Source: Thiofilum flexile DSM 14609
GTDB taxonomy: Bacteria > Pseudomonadota > Gammaproteobacteria > Thiotrichales > Thiotrichaceae
Reading direction: 5' to 3'
NCBI RefSeq assembly: GCF_000380185.1
Contig: NZ_KB904758.1
Span: 160,710 to 224,709 of the forward strand
DNA: 64,000 bases
Below, piece after piece: positions 44,554-57,238 of the stretch. The first letter of the stretch is position 1; each line of letters opens with the position of its first letter. Made by a program: the position numbers and the translations under genes. The notes under the pieces are model-generated. The model did not search any database, was not told where the DNA came from, and was given only the letters and a program-made list of their open reading frames with translations.

Positions 44554-46557
44554 CTACCATAATAAAGTGATAAACCATGTCACCATGGCTATAATACCCA
44601 CAATCATTGCTAAGGCTGAATGATATAAATAACCCGTTTGTAATAAGCGCACTTTTCCAGTTGCCCAAGTCACCGCACGAGCCACCCCATTTACCAATAG
44701 GCCATCAATAATCATACGCTCTATTAAAGTCATAAAGCTATTGCCAAGGTATAAAGCACCTTTAGCAAAGAATCCTTGATTAAATTTATCAAAATAATAT
44801 TGGTTTTCTAAAATTTTACGAGGGGCTTTCAATTTATTATTTAGCCATAGCAGAGCATTATCATTTTTAAGATATAGGTACCAAGCACTACCAATACCTG
44901 CCAACATGAGTATAAACGGCAAGCTCATCATGCCATGCAAGATAAAATTACCAATACCGTGATAATCTTCTTGTAATAAGCTATCGGTTCTATGCAGGAC
45001 ATGGGTTTCTGTTCTGACTATATTCTCGATATGAACTAATTTAGACTGCTCCCCCATAATAAGGGCATCACCAAAGAAACTGCCCAACCCCACCGACTCT
45101 ACATATAGACCCATGAAAATAGCCGGTATCGCTAATAATATTAAAGGTATTAAAACGACTCGTGGTGACTCATGTAAATGCTCTAGGGTATGGTCATCCA
45201 TGCGCTCATCGCCATGAAACACCATAAAAAACACACGGAAAGTATAAAAGGCTGTAACAAATACCCCTAACACTAATAAGACATAAGCATAAAGAGCAGC
45301 CGGTTGATCGGATAGTTTTACTGCCTCAATCACTAAATCTTTGGAGAAAAATCCAGAAAACCCCGGAAAGCCTACTAATGCTAATGAGCCAATTAAAAAG
45401 GTAATATAGGTCACAGGCATATAACGTCTTAGTCCACCCATTTTACGAATATCTTGCTCATGGTGCATACCCATAATGACGGAACCGGCGGCTAAAAAGA
45501 GTAGTGCTTTAAAAAAAGCATGAGTCATTAAGTGGAATAGTCCCGCTGAATAAACAGAAGCGCCTAAAGCTGTCATCATATAACCTAATTGAGATAAGGT
45601 GGAGTAAGCAATGACACGCTTAATATCATTTTGCACCATCCCCACTAAGCCCATAAAAAAGGCGGTGCTAGAACCAATGACTAAAATAGCATTCAAAGTC
45701 CATTCTGCATTCTCAAAAATAGGTGACATACGTGCAATGAGAAAAATCCCGGCTGTTACCATGGTCGCAGCATGGATCAATGCTGAAATAGGGGTGGGGC
45801 CTTCCATAGAGTCTGGCAACCATACATGCAAAGGTATTTGCGCCGATTTACCCATTGCACCAATTAACAATAAAATACTCGCTATTTCAGGTACAGGTAA
45901 ATCGAGCACATAAGAATGAGAGCGTACAAACAAACGCTCAAACACATCCTCATAACGTAAATTGACTAAGCCACTGACATTAACAATAATGACTGCAATG
46001 CCTAAGAGCAGGCCAATATCACCGACTCGATTAACTAGAAAGGCTTTCATATTAGCATAAATAGCCGTGTCTTTTTTATACCAAAAGCCAATTAGTAAAT
46101 AAGAAACTAAGCCAACGGCTTCCCAACCGAAAAAGAGCTGAACGAAATTATTACTCATTACCAACATAAGCATGGCAAAAGTAAATAGCGATATATAACT
46201 AAAGAAACGCTGATAACCGGGATCATCGTGCATATAGCCAATGGTATAGATATGCACCATCAATGACACAAAGGTTACAATCACCATCATAAAAACAGTG
46301 AGCCTATCAATAAAAAACCCGACCTCTAACTCAATTCGACCTATAGTTGCCCAACGATAGACTTGGACATTGACATCATGGTTAGGATCAAATTGCAGAA
46401 AATAATACAATACATAAAGGGATAGTAAAAAGGAGAGTCCTACTAAACCACTAGTTAATCTATGACTTGGAATACGCCCTAGTTGCTTACCAAAAAAACC
46501 AGCCGCGATAGCACCTATTAAGGGTAAGAGTACAATAATAATATAAATAGTATTCAT
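44554..46557 (-). CDS. nuoL: NADH-quinone oxidoreductase subunit L
   Basis: This 667-residue subunit is the largest membrane subunit of complex I. It has FFGWEAVGLVSYLLIGFWY, GKSAQIPLHVWLPDSMEGPT and KRVIAYSTLSQLGYMM, plus the long lateral helix region near the C-terminus that braces the membrane arm. It lies 5 bases after nuoK. Confidence 0.97.
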   Translation of the reverse strand: MNTIYIIIVLLPLIGAIAAGFFGKQLGRIPSHRLTSGLVGLSFLLSLYVLYYFLQFDPNHDVNVQVYRWATIGRIELEVGFFIDRLTVFMMVIVTFVSLMVHIYTIGYMHDDPGYQRFFSYISLFTFAMLMLVMSNNFVQLFFGWEAVGLVSYLLIGFWYKKDTAIYANMKAFLVNRVGDIGLLLGIAVIIVNVSGLVNLRYEDVFERLFVRSHSYVLDLPVPEIASILLLIGAMGKSAQIPLHVWLPDSMEGPTPISALIHAATMVTAGIFLIARMSPIFENAEWTLNAILVIGSSTAFFMGLVGMVQNDIKRVIAYSTLSQLGYMMTALGASVYSAGLFHLMTHAFFKALLFLAAGSVIMGMHHEQDIRKMGGLRRYMPVTYITFLIGSLALVGFPGFSGFFSKDLVIEAVKLSDQPAALYAYVLLVLGVFVTAFYTFRVFFMVFHGDERMDDHTLEHLHESPRVVLIPLILLAIPAIFMGLYVESVGLGSFFGDALIMGEQSKLVHIENIVRTETHVLHRTDSLLQEDYHGIGNFILHGMMSLPFILMLAGIGSAWYLYLKNDNALLWLNNKLKAPRKILENQYYFDKFNQGFFAKGALYLGNSFMTLIERMIIDGLLVNGVARAVTWATGKVRLLQTGYLYHSALAMIVGIIAMVTWFITLLW

Positions 46558-46562
46558 TCCCC

Positions 46563-46868
46563 CTACCCCTTCATCTCGTCTAAATCTTGTACTTGAATCG
46601 AGCGCTTATTACGGAAAAATACCACTAATATAGCCAAACCAATCGCTGCCTCTGCTGCTGCAACCGTCAGAATAAAGAATACAAATATTTGACCATGTAG
46701 ATTATTTAGATAATGGGAAAAGGCTACAAAATTTAAATTAACACTAAGCAGCATTAACTCAATACACATTAAAATCAGTAAAATATTTTTACGATTCAGT
46801 ACAATACCGGCAATACTGACTGCAAATAAAATAGCGGCTAAGGTTAGATAATGTGTTAAGGAGATCAT
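46563..46868 (-). CDS. nuoK: NADH-quinone oxidoreductase subunit K
   Basis: This 101-residue, three-helix subunit has the conserved glutamates in NLNF-preceding [11 protein letters not shown] and in [11 protein letters not shown], which lie on the proton route. Its start overlaps the nuoJ stop by 4 bases. Confidence 0.96.
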   Translation of the reverse strand: MISLTHYLTLAAILFAVSIAGIVLNRKNILLILMCIELMLLSVNLNFVAFSHYLNNLHGQIFVFFILTVAAAEAAIGLAILVVFFRNKRSIQVQDLDEMKG

Positions 46869-47467
46869 GAACCCTGTCTCCCTGAAGGTAGTTTAATAAG
46901 ACGGATACGCTCTGAGCTTTGTACTTGTATTTGTTGCTCAATATCTTGCGTTTTAACATCTCCACGTCGTCTCAAAGTCAACATAATCGCTGCTATAATG
47001 GCTACTAACAAAATTACCGCTGCAACTTCAAAGGGGAACAAATACTCTTTATATAATAAGAGTCCAATAGCGGCAGTATTATCTATATTTTTAGTTGTAT
47101 CACTAGTAGTAATTACCTTATCAAATAGCGAGCTTTGTAACATTATTATTAACTCTACAATTAATAAAAATAAAACCACCAAGCTAAAAGGAAAGTACTT
47201 CCCCCCCTCTCGCTTAACTTGTTCTACTTTTAAATTCAGCATCATAATAATGAATAAAAATAAAACCATTACCGCGCCCACATAAACTAAAACCAAGACA
47301 ATGCTTAAAAACTCAGCTTGTAATAATAGCCATAGGGCAGCACTATTGAAGAATGCTAAAATTAATAATAAGGCGGCATAGACTGTATTACGCACTACCA
47401 CAACCCCAATAGCGGAGCTAATGAGTAAAAGCGCAAATAAATAAAATAACCAGGCTTCAAAACTCAT
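46865..47467 (-). CDS. nuoJ: NADH-quinone oxidoreductase subunit J
   Basis: This 200-residue subunit has five membrane helices, including [20 protein letters not shown], the helix with a pi-bulge. It sits between nuoI (8 bases) and nuoK (4-base overlap). Confidence 0.95.
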   Translation of the reverse strand: MSFEAWLFYLFALLLISSAIGVVVVRNTVYAALLLILAFFNSAALWLLLQAEFLSIVLVLVYVGAVMVLFLFIIMMLNLKVEQVKREGGKYFPFSLVVLFLLIVELIIMLQSSLFDKVITTSDTTKNIDNTAAIGLLLYKEYLFPFEVAAVILLVAIIAAIMLTLRRRGDVKTQDIEQQIQVQSSERIRLIKLPSGRQGS

Positions 47468-47475
47468 AGTTTCTC

Positions 47476-47970
47476 CTAACGATAGGGGGCATCTTCGGCT
47501 TTAACACGGGCAATCATGGCTTCATGCTCATCACCTATAGCCAGTAATTTAGCCTTAGTCATAATATTTTCGCCACGCTGTTCAAAGTGATATTCAAAAA
47601 TAGGCGTTTCAACAATCGCATCCACGGGGCAAGCTTCTTCGCAAAAACCACAATAGATACATTTAAATAAATCAATATCATAGCGCGTCGTGCGGCGTGT
47701 ACCGTCGGGGCGCTCATCTAGCTCAATCTTAATAGCAAGCGCCGGACAAACCGCCTCACACAATTTGCAGGCAATACAACGCTCCTCGCCATTTGGATAA
47801 CGCCGCAGTGCATGTAAACCACGAAAGCGCGGGGAAAGGGGTGTTTTTTGCTCCGGGTATTGCACGGTAATTTTGCGTTCAAACAAATACTTACCTGTCA
47901 CCTTTAGCCCTTGCAATAGCTCTGCGAGAGTAAAGGACTTCAGATAATGCCTAATATTAATCCCCATCAT
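47476..47970 (-). CDS. nuoI: NADH-quinone oxidoreductase subunit I (two [4Fe-4S] clusters)
   Basis: This 164-residue subunit has two ferredoxin motifs, [12 protein letters not shown] and [12 protein letters not shown], carrying clusters N6a and N6b that pass electrons to NuoB. The N-terminal amphipathic part docks on NuoH. It starts 6 bases after nuoH. Confidence 0.97.
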   Translation of the reverse strand: MMGINIRHYLKSFTLAELLQGLKVTGKYLFERKITVQYPEQKTPLSPRFRGLHALRRYPNGEERCIACKLCEAVCPALAIKIELDERPDGTRRTTRYDIDLFKCIYCGFCEEACPVDAIVETPIFEYHFEQRGENIMTKAKLLAIGDEHEAMIARVKAEDAPYR

Positions 47971-47976
47971 TTACTC

Positions 47977-49038
47977 CTAAGAGAGCCAAGGTTTCCAACC
48001 CATTGCAATTGCGACTCCTTCCGCTAATAACCAAACAATAGTAACGGGAATCAATACTTTCCAGCCTAAACGCATGATTTGATCATAACGATAGCGGGGA
48101 AAGGTCGCTCTAAACCATAAATATAGAAAAATAAAAAAGCCGGTTTTAATTAAAAACCAGTGTATGCCATTATCAAAAAACCAGCCTACTACCGGGATTT
48201 TTATTAGGCTATCTAAGCCTTGAAAAGGTGAAAGCCAACCGCCTAAAAACATAAGAGAGGTCATGGCGGATATTAAAAGCATATTGGCATATTCAGCTAA
48301 AAAGAATAAAGCAAATGCAACCCCAGAATACTCTACATGGAAGCCTGCCACAATTTCGGACTCACCCTCTGCCACATCAAAAGGCGCACGATTCGTTTCT
48401 GCCACACCAGAAATAAAATACACGAGGAATAAGCCAAACAAAGGCCAGACAAACCAGTCAAAAATACTACCCGATTGTGCTTGCACAATAGCGCTCAGAT
48501 TTAAACTACTAGAGGCCATGAGTACCCCTACTAAGGCAAATCCCATGGCAATTTCATAAGACACCATTTGCGCCCCCACCCGTAAGGCACTGAGCATGGC
48601 GTATTTAGAGTTAGAGGCCCAACCGGCTAAAATGATCCCGTAAACCCCTAAGGAGGATAGAGCCAAGACAAATAATAATCCGGCATTAATATTGGCTAAT
48701 ACCCAGCCGTCAGTAAAAGGTATCACCGCCCACACGGCAAAGGCAGGTGCTAATGCCAATACGGGGGCAATCAAAAACAAATAGCGATTAGAATTAGTGG
48801 GAATCACCACTTCTTTTAGCAAAAGTTTCAGTACATCGGCAAAAGGTTGTAATAACCCTTTAAAGCCCACTCGATTCGGCCCTAGGCGTACTTGCATATA
48901 GCCAATAACTTTACGCTCGGCATAGGTGGTATACGCCACGGCTAAAATCAGCGGAATTAAAATCGCTACAATTTTTAATAGCAGCACAATTACTAATTGC
49001 AGAGTATCAGGCAGCATGTCCCATAAACTGGCTAACAT
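47977..49038 (-). CDS. nuoH: NADH-quinone oxidoreductase subunit H
   Basis: This 353-residue eight-helix subunit helps form the quinone chamber. It contains [20 protein letters not shown] and the acidic loop [20 protein letters not shown]. Its start overlaps the nuoG stop by one base. Confidence 0.97.
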   Translation of the reverse strand: MLASLWDMLPDTLQLVIVLLLKIVAILIPLILAVAYTTYAERKVIGYMQVRLGPNRVGFKGLLQPFADVLKLLLKEVVIPTNSNRYLFLIAPVLALAPAFAVWAVIPFTDGWVLANINAGLLFVLALSSLGVYGIILAGWASNSKYAMLSALRVGAQMVSYEIAMGFALVGVLMASSSLNLSAIVQAQSGSIFDWFVWPLFGLFLVYFISGVAETNRAPFDVAEGESEIVAGFHVEYSGVAFALFFLAEYANMLLISAMTSLMFLGGWLSPFQGLDSLIKIPVVGWFFDNGIHWFLIKTGFFIFLYLWFRATFPRYRYDQIMRLGWKVLIPVTIVWLLAEGVAIAMGWKPWLS

Positions 49039-51383
49039 TAGGTTTTCCCCCCTGCTCTTAATTCAATACGCCCCCAAGCCTCACCCAACTGAGCACTCGC
49101 CTCAGTGCCACCAGCAATCCATACGGTATTTTCTGGTAAGGACTCGTCCCACCACACGGGTAAGGATAAGGATGCCTCACCTTGGCGCACCGTGACTAAG
49201 GTATCCGGCATTAAGGCTAAATGTGTTGCAGTATTAGGATGGATATGTGCTTTAGTTTCAGGGACTAAAGCTTGTAAGGCGCTAGCACGACGCACCACAT
49301 TATCTACTCGATAAGCCTGCACTTCACCGATGCGCTCTAAACCAGATTCATTACTTATGCGTAAGGTAGTAACAGGCTGAATAGTAGGCGGGGTTAAGGG
49401 GTGCTTATCAACTAAGCGTCTTAATTCAAAGCTAATCTGCTCAATATTGACATACTCACATTCTGGCACACTGAGCTGATGACCTATAACCCGTAAAATT
49501 TTCCACGCCGGACGCGCCTCACCCTTAGGCTCAGTAACCGCGCGGGCAAATTGCCAAGTACCCTCTGCATTGACATAAGTCCCCGACGTTTCCGCCCAAG
49601 GTGTGCAGGGTAAAATCACTGTGGCATAGTCACGCAAGGCTGGACTCATAAACGAAGTAATAGCAATCACTTGCTTAGCCTGTCGTAAGCGACTTAGGGT
49701 CAGGTAAGGATTCGCGGTGTCATACTCTGGCTCAACATTTAATAATACGACCGTATCCAATTCTGAGTTCAGCTCAACCGCTTTACCTACCTCATCTTGT
49801 GGCGCTAAGGTAGTTACCCAATCTGCCCCTACACTATTGGCTTGAGGCGGAATAAAACCTAAATGTCCTGATAGTTGCTGAGCCAACAATTGAGCTAGAG
49901 TAGCTAGATCAGCATAGTAAGGATGCTCTTGGGCGCTATTACCTAATAAGACTAATACCTTACCCTGAGCTTGTGCTAAAGCTGCTAGTAATCCCTGTAC
50001 CCAGTTTTGGGTATCATGGCGCTGGATGAGTTCTAAAGTTGAACCATCATTAGGTAGTGCTAAACCTTGCTCACTCAAGCCACTAATTACACTTTGCAAG
50101 AGACTACTGAGCTGAGCAGGAGCGACTGCTAATTGCTCAACCGGATAATTAAAAGCCACTTGGCGCATATTGAGTGCGAATACTTGCGCTCCTAAGCGTT
50201 GCGCCAGATGAATTCTATGATTCAACATGGGCTGTTCATGGCGCACATCACTACCGATTAAAATAATCAGCTTTTGCTCACTGATCTGCTCAATGGGTAA
50301 ACCTAGCCATGTTACTGCGGGCAACACTTGCGTTGCTTGAGCATCTACTTGGCGTAGACGATGCTCTATCTGGCTCACTCCCAACCCCTGTAGCACTTTT
50401 TGGAATAAATAGAGTTCCTCTAAAGTCGCATTCGCTGAGGCTAGTCCTGTACTCTGCTCTGGTTTAAGTTGAGTTAGTAACTCATGAGTATGAGCTAAAG
50501 CCTCTTGCCACGAAACGGTTTGCCACTCTCCATCCCGTTTTATCAGCGGTTTTAACACGCGCTCTGAGGAATTTAATCCCTCATAGCTAAAGCGATCACG
50601 GTCAGAAATCCAGCATTGATTAATCGTGTCATTTTCACGCGGTACAACACGCACGATTTTATTATCAAAGGTATGTACTTCGATATTAGAACCCACCGAA
50701 TCATGGGCTGCGACCGTTGCATGAGCTATCATTTCCCACGCACGAGCGGTATAACGTGATGGTTTTGCGGTTAAAGCTCCAACCGGACAGACATCAATAA
50801 TATTACCGGAGAGTTCGGACTGTAGCGCTTGCTCAACATAGGTCGTAATCGCCATGCGATCACCGCGCCCAATACCACCTAGCTCACGAATCCCTGCAAT
50901 CTCAGTACCAAAACGCACACAACGGGTACATTGAATACAGCGCGTCATTTCAGTTTCAATCAAAGGGCCAATATCGGGATCTAGCACTACGCGCTTTACT
51001 TCCTGATAACGTGATTGCACTTTGCCATAGGTCATGGCTTGGTCTTGTAGCTCGCACTCACCACCTTGATCGCAAATGGGGCAATCGAGCGGGTGATTAA
51101 TGAGTAAAAACTCCATCATGGCCTGCTGAGCATCGACCGCTTTTTCCGATTGCGTCCAAACCTTCATCCCTGCCGCAACAGGCGTGGCACAAGCAGGTAG
51201 CGGTTTACCCATTTTTTCTACCTCCACCAAGCACATGCGGCAATTGGCGGCAATGGATAGATGCTTGTGATAGCAAAAGCGCGGGACTTCAATACCTAGA
51301 TTATCGGTCGCCTCAATGAGCATTTGTCCGGGGCGTACATCATAGGCTTTGCCATTGACTTCAATGGTAATGAGTTCGCTCAT
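49038..51383 (-). CDS. nuoG: NADH-quinone oxidoreductase subunit G
   Basis: This 781-residue peripheral-arm subunit has an N-terminal [2Fe-2S] domain ([16 protein letters not shown]), the His/Cys-ligated cluster in [18 protein letters not shown], a [11 protein letters not shown] cluster and a molybdopterin-oxidoreductase-like domain without cofactor. It is shorter than E. coli NuoG (about 900) and lacks its extra cluster loop. It overlaps nuoF by ATGA. Confidence 0.96.
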   Translation of the reverse strand: MSELITIEVNGKAYDVRPGQMLIEATDNLGIEVPRFCYHKHLSIAANCRMCLVEVEKMGKPLPACATPVAAGMKVWTQSEKAVDAQQAMMEFLLINHPLDCPICDQGGECELQDQAMTYGKVQSRYQEVKRVVLDPDIGPLIETEMTRCIQCTRCVRFGTEIAGIRELGGIGRGDRMAITTYVEQALQSELSGNIIDVCPVGALTAKPSRYTARAWEMIAHATVAAHDSVGSNIEVHTFDNKIVRVVPRENDTINQCWISDRDRFSYEGLNSSERVLKPLIKRDGEWQTVSWQEALAHTHELLTQLKPEQSTGLASANATLEELYLFQKVLQGLGVSQIEHRLRQVDAQATQVLPAVTWLGLPIEQISEQKLIILIGSDVRHEQPMLNHRIHLAQRLGAQVFALNMRQVAFNYPVEQLAVAPAQLSSLLQSVISGLSEQGLALPNDGSTLELIQRHDTQNWVQGLLAALAQAQGKVLVLLGNSAQEHPYYADLATLAQLLAQQLSGHLGFIPPQANSVGADWVTTLAPQDEVGKAVELNSELDTVVLLNVEPEYDTANPYLTLSRLRQAKQVIAITSFMSPALRDYATVILPCTPWAETSGTYVNAEGTWQFARAVTEPKGEARPAWKILRVIGHQLSVPECEYVNIEQISFELRRLVDKHPLTPPTIQPVTTLRISNESGLERIGEVQAYRVDNVVRRASALQALVPETKAHIHPNTATHLALMPDTLVTVRQGEASLSLPVWWDESLPENTVWIAGGTEASAQLGEAWGRIELRAGGKT

Positions 51384-52663
51384 GCCGCCCCCTTGACCAT
51401 ACTGTGTCCGTGTTGAATATAGTATTCAAACTCAGGACGAAAATGGGTTAAGAAACTCCAGACAGGTGCGGCAGCGGCATCACCTAACGCACAAATGGAA
51501 CGCCCCTCAATATTACGTGATACATCATCGAGCTTATCTAAATCAGAGATATGACCTTTGCCCTGTATAATACGAGTGAGCATACGATAAAGCCATCCGG
51601 TTCCTTCGCGACAGGGAGTACATTGACCGCAGGACTCCGAGAAATAAAAGCGCGAAATCCGGTGTAATACTTTCACCATGTCTGTGGTTTCGTCCATCAC
51701 CATCACGGCACCTGAACCTAACTGTGATCCGGCTTTACTGATCCCATCGAAATCCATCGTAGCTTTTAGCATAACTTCTCCGGGAACGACCGGAACCGAG
51801 GTACCCCCCGGAATTACCGCCTTTAGAGCACGTCCATTACGCACACCACCGGCTAGTTCTAATAGCTCACGAAAGGGCATACCCATCGGTACTTCATAAT
51901 TCCCCGGCTTATTTAAATGCCCAGACATGGAGAAAATCTTTTCCCCACCAGAGTTACGCACCCCTAAATCAGCAAACCATTTACCCCCATTTCGTAAAAT
52001 AGCGGGGATGGATGAGAGACTTTCCGCATTATTAATCGTAGTTGGACGACCATAGAGGCCAAAATTAGCAGGAAAAGGCGGTTTAAAGCGTGGCTGGCCT
52101 TTTTTACCTTCTAAGGATTCTAGTAAGGCAGTTTCTTCACCACAAATATAAGCCCCAGCACCTAATGAGCCATATAGATCAAACTGAATCCCACTACCTT
52201 GAATATTACTACCTAGTAATCCGGCTTCATAAGCCTCGCGCACGGCTTGTTCAAAGCGTAAAAACGGCTCATCCAAAAATTCGCCACGCATATAGTTATA
52301 GCCTACCGTCGCACCGATGGTGAATCCGGCGATAGCCATACCCTCCACTAAAGCATGAGGATTCAGGCGCAAAATATCACGGTCTTTACAGGTCCCCGGC
52401 TCCGATTCGTCAGAGTTACAGACAATATACTTTTGTCCGGGCATTTGACGGGGCATAAAGCTCCACTTCATGCCGGTCGGAAAGCCAGCGCCCCCGCGTC
52501 CACGTAAATTAGAGGTCTTAATTTCTTCGATAATGGCTTCTTGTGTTAACTCACCCGAAAGCACACGTCGCCAAGCACTATAGCCACCGATCTTTAAATA
52601 CGATTCTAAGGTATGCGACTGATCGCCAAATTGTAATGTGGTAAAACAAACTTGATTCGCCAT
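51380..52663 (-). CDS. nuoF: NADH-quinone oxidoreductase subunit F (NADH and FMN site)
   Basis: This 427-residue subunit oxidises NADH. It has [19 protein letters not shown] for nucleotide binding, [15 protein letters not shown] for FMN, and the [4Fe-4S] N3 ligands in [12 protein letters not shown] plus a later Cys ([11 protein letters not shown]). It starts 3 bases after nuoE. Confidence 0.97.
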   Translation of the reverse strand: MANQVCFTTLQFGDQSHTLESYLKIGGYSAWRRVLSGELTQEAIIEEIKTSNLRGRGGAGFPTGMKWSFMPRQMPGQKYIVCNSDESEPGTCKDRDILRLNPHALVEGMAIAGFTIGATVGYNYMRGEFLDEPFLRFEQAVREAYEAGLLGSNIQGSGIQFDLYGSLGAGAYICGEETALLESLEGKKGQPRFKPPFPANFGLYGRPTTINNAESLSSIPAILRNGGKWFADLGVRNSGGEKIFSMSGHLNKPGNYEVPMGMPFRELLELAGGVRNGRALKAVIPGGTSVPVVPGEVMLKATMDFDGISKAGSQLGSGAVMVMDETTDMVKVLHRISRFYFSESCGQCTPCREGTGWLYRMLTRIIQGKGHISDLDKLDDVSRNIEGRSICALGDAAAAPVWSFLTHFRPEFEYYIQHGHSMVKGAA

Positions 52664-52666
52664 GTC

Positions 52667-53179
52667 TTACTCCAATCCGTCTAGAATCTCATCCACTTTT
52701 TCAGGGGTGAGATTGGTGTAATACACATGGTTTACTTGCATCATAGGCGCACTAGCACAAGCGGCTAAACACTCTTCTTCATTCTTTAAAAAGAACTTAC
52801 GATCTGGAGTGCGTTCTCCGATTTTTACACCTAATTTTGCTTCAATATGTTCCACAATTTGATCGGAGCCACACAACATGCAAGACACATTAGTACAAAT
52901 AGAAATGCTATATTTTGCCGCCGCTTGTGGGTCTAGCTCATACATGGAATAAAAGTTAGCGACTTCATATACCGCAATCGGCGGCAGGCTTAAATAATCC
53001 GCCACGGCATCCATTTTTGCGGTTGAGAGATAACCATCGGTGTGCATGACAGCCCGTAAAGCAGCCAATACAGCAGAACGTTTTTGCTCAGGTGGATAAC
53101 GTTTGAGCCAATGTTCAATCTCATGGCGCTCATGCTCGGTGAGTAAATCGCTTTTACGCTTTAAAACAGGGCTAGTCAT
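52667..53179 (-). CDS. nuoE: NADH-quinone oxidoreductase subunit E
   Basis: This 170-residue thioredoxin-like subunit binds the [2Fe-2S] cluster N1a, with ligands in ICTNVSCMLCGSD and EECLAACASAPMM. It is one base from nuoD and pairs with NuoF. Confidence 0.96.
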   Translation of the reverse strand: MTSPVLKRKSDLLTEHERHEIEHWLKRYPPEQKRSAVLAALRAVMHTDGYLSTAKMDAVADYLSLPPIAVYEVANFYSMYELDPQAAAKYSISICTNVSCMLCGSDQIVEHIEAKLGVKIGERTPDRKFFLKNEEECLAACASAPMMQVNHVYYTNLTPEKVDEILDGLE

Positions 53180-54432
53180 TAGCGATCCACCTCTCCAAAA
53201 ACAATATCTTGAGTCCCAATCAAAGCCACCACATCCGCCAACATATGTCCCCGCGCCATTTCATCTAGACTGGATAAATGCGCAAAACCAGGAGCACGAA
53301 TTTTGAGTCGATAGGGTTTATTCGCCCCATCAGACACGATATAACACCCAAATTCACCCTTAGGATGTTCAACCGCTGCATAAGCCTCACCCTCAGGCAA
53401 GCAATAGCCCTCGGTAAAGAGCTTAAAGTGCTGAATCAACGCTTCCATATCTTGTTTCATATCGACTCGTTTCGGGGGAGCCACTTTCGAGTCCTCTAAC
53501 ATCACCGGCCCCGGATTAGCTCGTAACCACGCAATACATTGCTTCACAATATGGTTCGACTGGCGCATTTCCTCCATACGCACTAAATAGCGGTCATAAC
53601 TATCGCCATGCGTCCCGACCGGAATCTCAAACTCTAATTGATCATAGACGGCATAAGGTTGGGTTTTGCGCAAATCCCACTCAATCCCTGAGCCACGCAA
53701 CATCGGTCCAGAAAAACCCAGTTGCAAAGCACGTTCAGGGGTAACGACGCCAATCCCAACTAAACGTTGTTTCCAAATCCGATTATCGGTCAATAAGGTT
53801 TCATATTCATTGATATAAGTCGGGAAACGCTCGGTAAAATCTTGCAGAAAATCTAGTAGGCTACCTTGGCGGTTCGCATTAATCCGCTTTAATTCGGATT
53901 CACTACGCCAGCGTGAGGCTTGATATTGCGGCATGGTGTCGGGTAGATCTCGATATACGCCACCGGGACGATAATAAGTCGCGTGTAGCCGTGCCCCTGA
54001 TACGGCTTCATACGCATCCATGAGATCTTCACGCTCACGAAAAGCGTATAAAAACATGGTCATGGCTCCCACATCGAGAGCATGTGCGCCTATCCATAGC
54101 AAATGATTGAGAATACGGGTAATCTCATCAAACATGGTGCGAATATAGAGCGCTCGAATCGGAGGGGTAATGCCTAAGAGCTTTTCTAAGGCCATCACAT
54201 AGCCATGCTCATTACACATCATCGAAACATAATCGAGGCGATCCATATAGCCAATGCTTTGATTATACGGTTTACTCTCCGCTAGTTTCTCTGTACCACG
54301 GTGTAATAAACCAATATGCGGGTCAGCCCGCTCAATGACCTCTCCATCCATTTCTAAAACTAAGCGCAGTACACCATGAGCCGCCGGATGAGCAGGACCA
54401 AAGTTGAGGGTATAATTACGAATTTCTGGCAT
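53179..54432 (-). CDS. nuoD: NADH-quinone oxidoreductase subunit D
   Basis: This 417-residue quinone-site subunit has [22 protein letters not shown] and the quinone-binding His of that segment, [13 protein letters not shown] and the C-terminal DIVFGEVDR. It is separate from nuoC, whereas E. coli has a fused nuoCD. Confidence 0.97.
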   Translation of the reverse strand: MPEIRNYTLNFGPAHPAAHGVLRLVLEMDGEVIERADPHIGLLHRGTEKLAESKPYNQSIGYMDRLDYVSMMCNEHGYVMALEKLLGITPPIRALYIRTMFDEITRILNHLLWIGAHALDVGAMTMFLYAFREREDLMDAYEAVSGARLHATYYRPGGVYRDLPDTMPQYQASRWRSESELKRINANRQGSLLDFLQDFTERFPTYINEYETLLTDNRIWKQRLVGIGVVTPERALQLGFSGPMLRGSGIEWDLRKTQPYAVYDQLEFEIPVGTHGDSYDRYLVRMEEMRQSNHIVKQCIAWLRANPGPVMLEDSKVAPPKRVDMKQDMEALIQHFKLFTEGYCLPEGEAYAAVEHPKGEFGCYIVSDGANKPYRLKIRAPGFAHLSSLDEMARGHMLADVVALIGTQDIVFGEVDR

Positions 54433-55136
54433 TAGTGTTGTCCCTCATGCTCACGAATAACACGCGGTACTAAGATGCGCGGCTCAATAGATACTGGCTC
54501 ATAGACTACACGCTGTGTTTCAGGGTCATAGCGCATTTCAACCTGCCCAATCAAAGGGAAATCCTTACGGAAGGGATGACCAATAAAACCATAATCGGTC
54601 AGAAGACGGCGTAAATCTGGATGACCCTCAAACATAATACCAAATAAATCAAATGCTTCACGCTCATACCAATTCGCGGATGACCATACTTTAATCAAAG
54701 ACGGCAGACGCGGAAAGCGATCATTATCACACCACGTCCGCACTCGAATACGCTGATTTTTAGTTACAGATAATAAATGCACCACCACCGCAAAACGAGC
54801 CGGAAATTGTTCCGGTACGACTAATTCATCAGCTTCTGCTTGCTCGAAATCAAACGGATCAGGTTCAGCAGGGGATTGCACCGCACGGCTAAAACCACTA
54901 CCGGTTGCATGCGTGACATCCCACTCGCTATTACCATAGGCCAGATAATCCACACCACAGAGATCAATGAGTTGCTCAAATTTGGTCGCATTGTCATAAC
55001 GCAGAAAACCACACACCTCTAACCATTGCTCCGGTGGAACATCTAAGGTTAGCTCATTGAGGACTAACTTAGAGCGTAAGATGCGTGATTTTAGGCCATC
55101 CTTTAAATACTCATGCAGTTTTTCGAGATAATTCAT
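54432..55136 (-). CDS. nuoC: NADH-quinone oxidoreductase subunit C
   Basis: This 234-residue subunit has the 30-kDa signature [20 protein letters not shown], followed by [19 protein letters not shown]. An insertion of acidic residues (about 75-95) is longer than in short homologues. It overlaps nuoD by one base. Confidence 0.95.
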   Translation of the reverse strand: MNYLEKLHEYLKDGLKSRILRSKLVLNELTLDVPPEQWLEVCGFLRYDNATKFEQLIDLCGVDYLAYGNSEWDVTHATGSGFSRAVQSPAEPDPFDFEQAEADELVVPEQFPARFAVVVHLLSVTKNQRIRVRTWCDNDRFPRLPSLIKVWSSANWYEREAFDLFGIMFEGHPDLRRLLTDYGFIGHPFRKDFPLIGQVEMRYDPETQRVVYEPVSIEPRILVPRVIREHEGQH

Positions 55137-55143
55137 AGTGCGG

Positions 55144-55620
55144 CTACCGTGCTATCGTATTGGTGCGACGAATTTTGTTTTGTAACTGAATAATGCCATA
55201 GAGCAAAGCTTCAGCAGTGGGAGGGCAGCCCGGTACATAAATATCCACCGGCACAATACGATCACAACCGCGCACGACTGCATAAGAATAATGATAATAA
55301 CCGCCCCCATTGGCACACGAACCCATGGAAATCACCCAACGTGGCTCTGCCATTTGGTCATAGACTTTGCGTAAGGCCGGTGCCATTTTATTGGTCAGGG
55401 TTCCGGCTACAATCATTACATCAGACTGGCGCGGGCTGGGGCGAAATACAATACCAAAGCGATCCAAATCATAACGCGCAGCTCCGGCGTGCATCATTTC
55501 CACCGCACAACAGGCCAAGCCAAAGGTCATAGGCCACATCGAGCCGGTACGTGCCCAATTAATCAGTTTATCGGCGGAAGTGGTGACAAAACCTTTTTCT
55601 AGAATGCCCTCTATTCCCAT
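55144..55620 (-). CDS. nuoB: NADH-quinone oxidoreductase subunit B (cluster N2)
   Basis: This is 158 residues from the ATG at 55620, preceded by AAGGAG (55628-55633); an earlier ATG adds seven residues not usual in the family. The [4Fe-4S] N2 ligands lie in [25 protein letters not shown] and [14 protein letters not shown]. The start overlaps the nuoA stop by 10 bases. Confidence 0.96.
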   Translation of the reverse strand: MGIEGILEKGFVTTSADKLINWARTGSMWPMTFGLACCAVEMMHAGAARYDLDRFGIVFRPSPRQSDVMIVAGTLTNKMAPALRKVYDQMAEPRWVISMGSCANGGGYYHYSYAVVRGCDRIVPVDIYVPGCPPTAEALLYGIIQLQNKIRRTNTIAR

Positions 55621-55967
55621 TCTAGTGCTCCTTTTTTCCACTCATAAATAAAGCCCACGATCAGGATGCCTAGGAAGATAGCCATTGCAACAAGACCACT
55701 CATCCCGATCTCTTCTAGCACAATAGCCCAGGGAAATAGAAAGGCAATTTCAAGGTCAAAAATAATAAACAGAATAGCCACTAAATAATAACGCACATCA
55801 AACTTCATACGGGCATCATCAAAAGCTTCAAAGCCACACTCAAACGCAGAATCTTTGGCAGCATCAGGCCGGCGTGGCCCCATGAGTAACCCTAGGCCTA
55901 ATAAAACTACCGCTAAAACTAATCCCACCCCTAAAAACAATAGGATAGGTAAATACTCTGCTAACAT
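55611..55967 (-). CDS. nuoA: NADH-quinone oxidoreductase subunit A
   Basis: This is 118 residues from the ATG at 55967 with AGGAGTG just upstream; the open frame extends further 5' but without support. It is a three-helix subunit with [25 protein letters not shown], split here for length, and [10 protein letters not shown]. It heads the complex I operon. Confidence 0.95.
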   Translation of the reverse strand: MLAEYLPILLFLGVGLVLAVVLLGLGLLMGPRRPDAAKDSAFECGFEAFDDARMKFDVRYYLVAILFIIFDLEIAFLFPWAIVLEEIGMSGLVAMAIFLGILIVGFIYEWKKGALEWE

Positions 55968-56231
55968 GATCACTCCTAATGAGGCTGCAATCTTAGTGTA
56001 TAGACAATGCTGCTGCCGACGATAATGATAACCCACAGGGTCACTTATTGATCCGTCTTAACATAGCAATAATTGTTACTAAATATAAGTTAGCTGGTTG
56101 AAAAAAACTGCCCTACCCAAATGAATTAACCTCTTTTAGCACTATTAGCGTAATGACTTACACGGTTGAGCGAGGTATTATCTGACCTGACTGATATATT
56201 GTGACTATACCCCGTCTAAGAGGAGAATCTA

Positions 56232-57218
56232 ATGAAACGTTCCGCACCACTGGCGCTGGCATTGGCGTTTGCCTGCTTAAATCCTTTCTCAGCCTTCGCC
56301 GCTAATCCCGAAAAACCTGAATGTGTTGCACCCGCTAAACCCGGAGGCGGTTTTGACCTGACTTGCCGCATTATTCAAACAGGATTTTTGGAAGCTAAAA
56401 CGCTAGATGCCCCCATGCAAGTCACCTTTATGCCTGGTGGCATTGGTGCTGTGGCCTATAACCTATTTAATACGACCCGTACTGATGATCCGAATGCCGT
56501 TGTTGCTTTTTCGAGTGGCTCCTTACTGAATGTAGCGACCGGAAAATACGGAGAGTGGACTGAAAAAGATGCCCGTTGGGTCGCGATGGCGGGTACAGAC
56601 TATGGTGCTGTGATTGTTAAAGCCGATAGTCCCTATACTGATCTGAAAGGCGTGATGGAAGCCCTAAAAGCTGATCCTACGAGTGTAGTTATTGGTGCAG
56701 GTGGCTCGGTCGGCTCACAAGACTGGATGAAAGCCGCGCTCTTAATGAAGGCTGCAGGTGCTGATCCTAAGAAAATGCGTTATGTCGCTTTTGACGGGGG
56801 TGGTGAATCTATTGCTGCTCTATTAGGCGGCAATATTGGCTTATACACCGGAGATATTGCTGAAATGTCAGCCCACCTTGATGCGGGTACTATGCGCGTT
56901 CTAGCAGTGATGCACAGTGAACGTTTAGGCGAGCCTTTTGATAAAGTCCCTACCGCGAAAGAACAAGGCTATGACGTACAATGGCCTATTATCCGTGGTT
57001 ACTACATGGGCAAAAAAGTCTCTGATGAGGCCTATAATGCTTGGGTTGAATTATTCAAGAAAAGCTATGAAAACGATGCCTTTAATCAAATCGTCAAAGA
57101 CAAAGGCTTATTCAAACTTAATATCGCTGGCAAAGAAATGGAAGAGTATATCCATAATGATGTAGCCAAGCTCCGTACTCTTGCGGTTGAAATGGGTTTA
57201 ATCGAAGCGCCTAAATAA
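56232..57218 (+). CDS. tctC: Tripartite tricarboxylate transporter substrate-binding protein (TctC/Bug family)
   Basis: This 328-residue protein has a signal peptide (about 1-23, cut after FAFA-like AFA) and the Bug fold: PAKPGGGFDLTCRIIQ, TFMPGGIGAVAYNLF, GAGGSVGSQDWMKAAL and the C-terminal helical part. It captures carboxylates in the periplasm for TctAB. A strong site, AGGAGAA, precedes the ATG. The substrate (citrate or another di/tricarboxylate) cannot be read from sequence. Confidence 0.93.
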   Translation: MKRSAPLALALAFACLNPFSAFAANPEKPECVAPAKPGGGFDLTCRIIQTGFLEAKTLDAPMQVTFMPGGIGAVAYNLFNTTRTDDPNAVVAFSSGSLLNVATGKYGEWTEKDARWVAMAGTDYGAVIVKADSPYTDLKGVMEALKADPTSVVIGAGGSVGSQDWMKAALLMKAAGADPKKMRYVAFDGGGESIAALLGGNIGLYTGDIAEMSAHLDAGTMRVLAVMHSERLGEPFDKVPTAKEQGYDVQWPIIRGYYMGKKVSDEAYNAWVELFKKSYENDAFNQIVKDKGLFKLNIAGKEMEEYIHNDVAKLRTLAVEMGLIEAPK

Positions 57219-57238
57219 ATACCTAGGGAGTACTCACT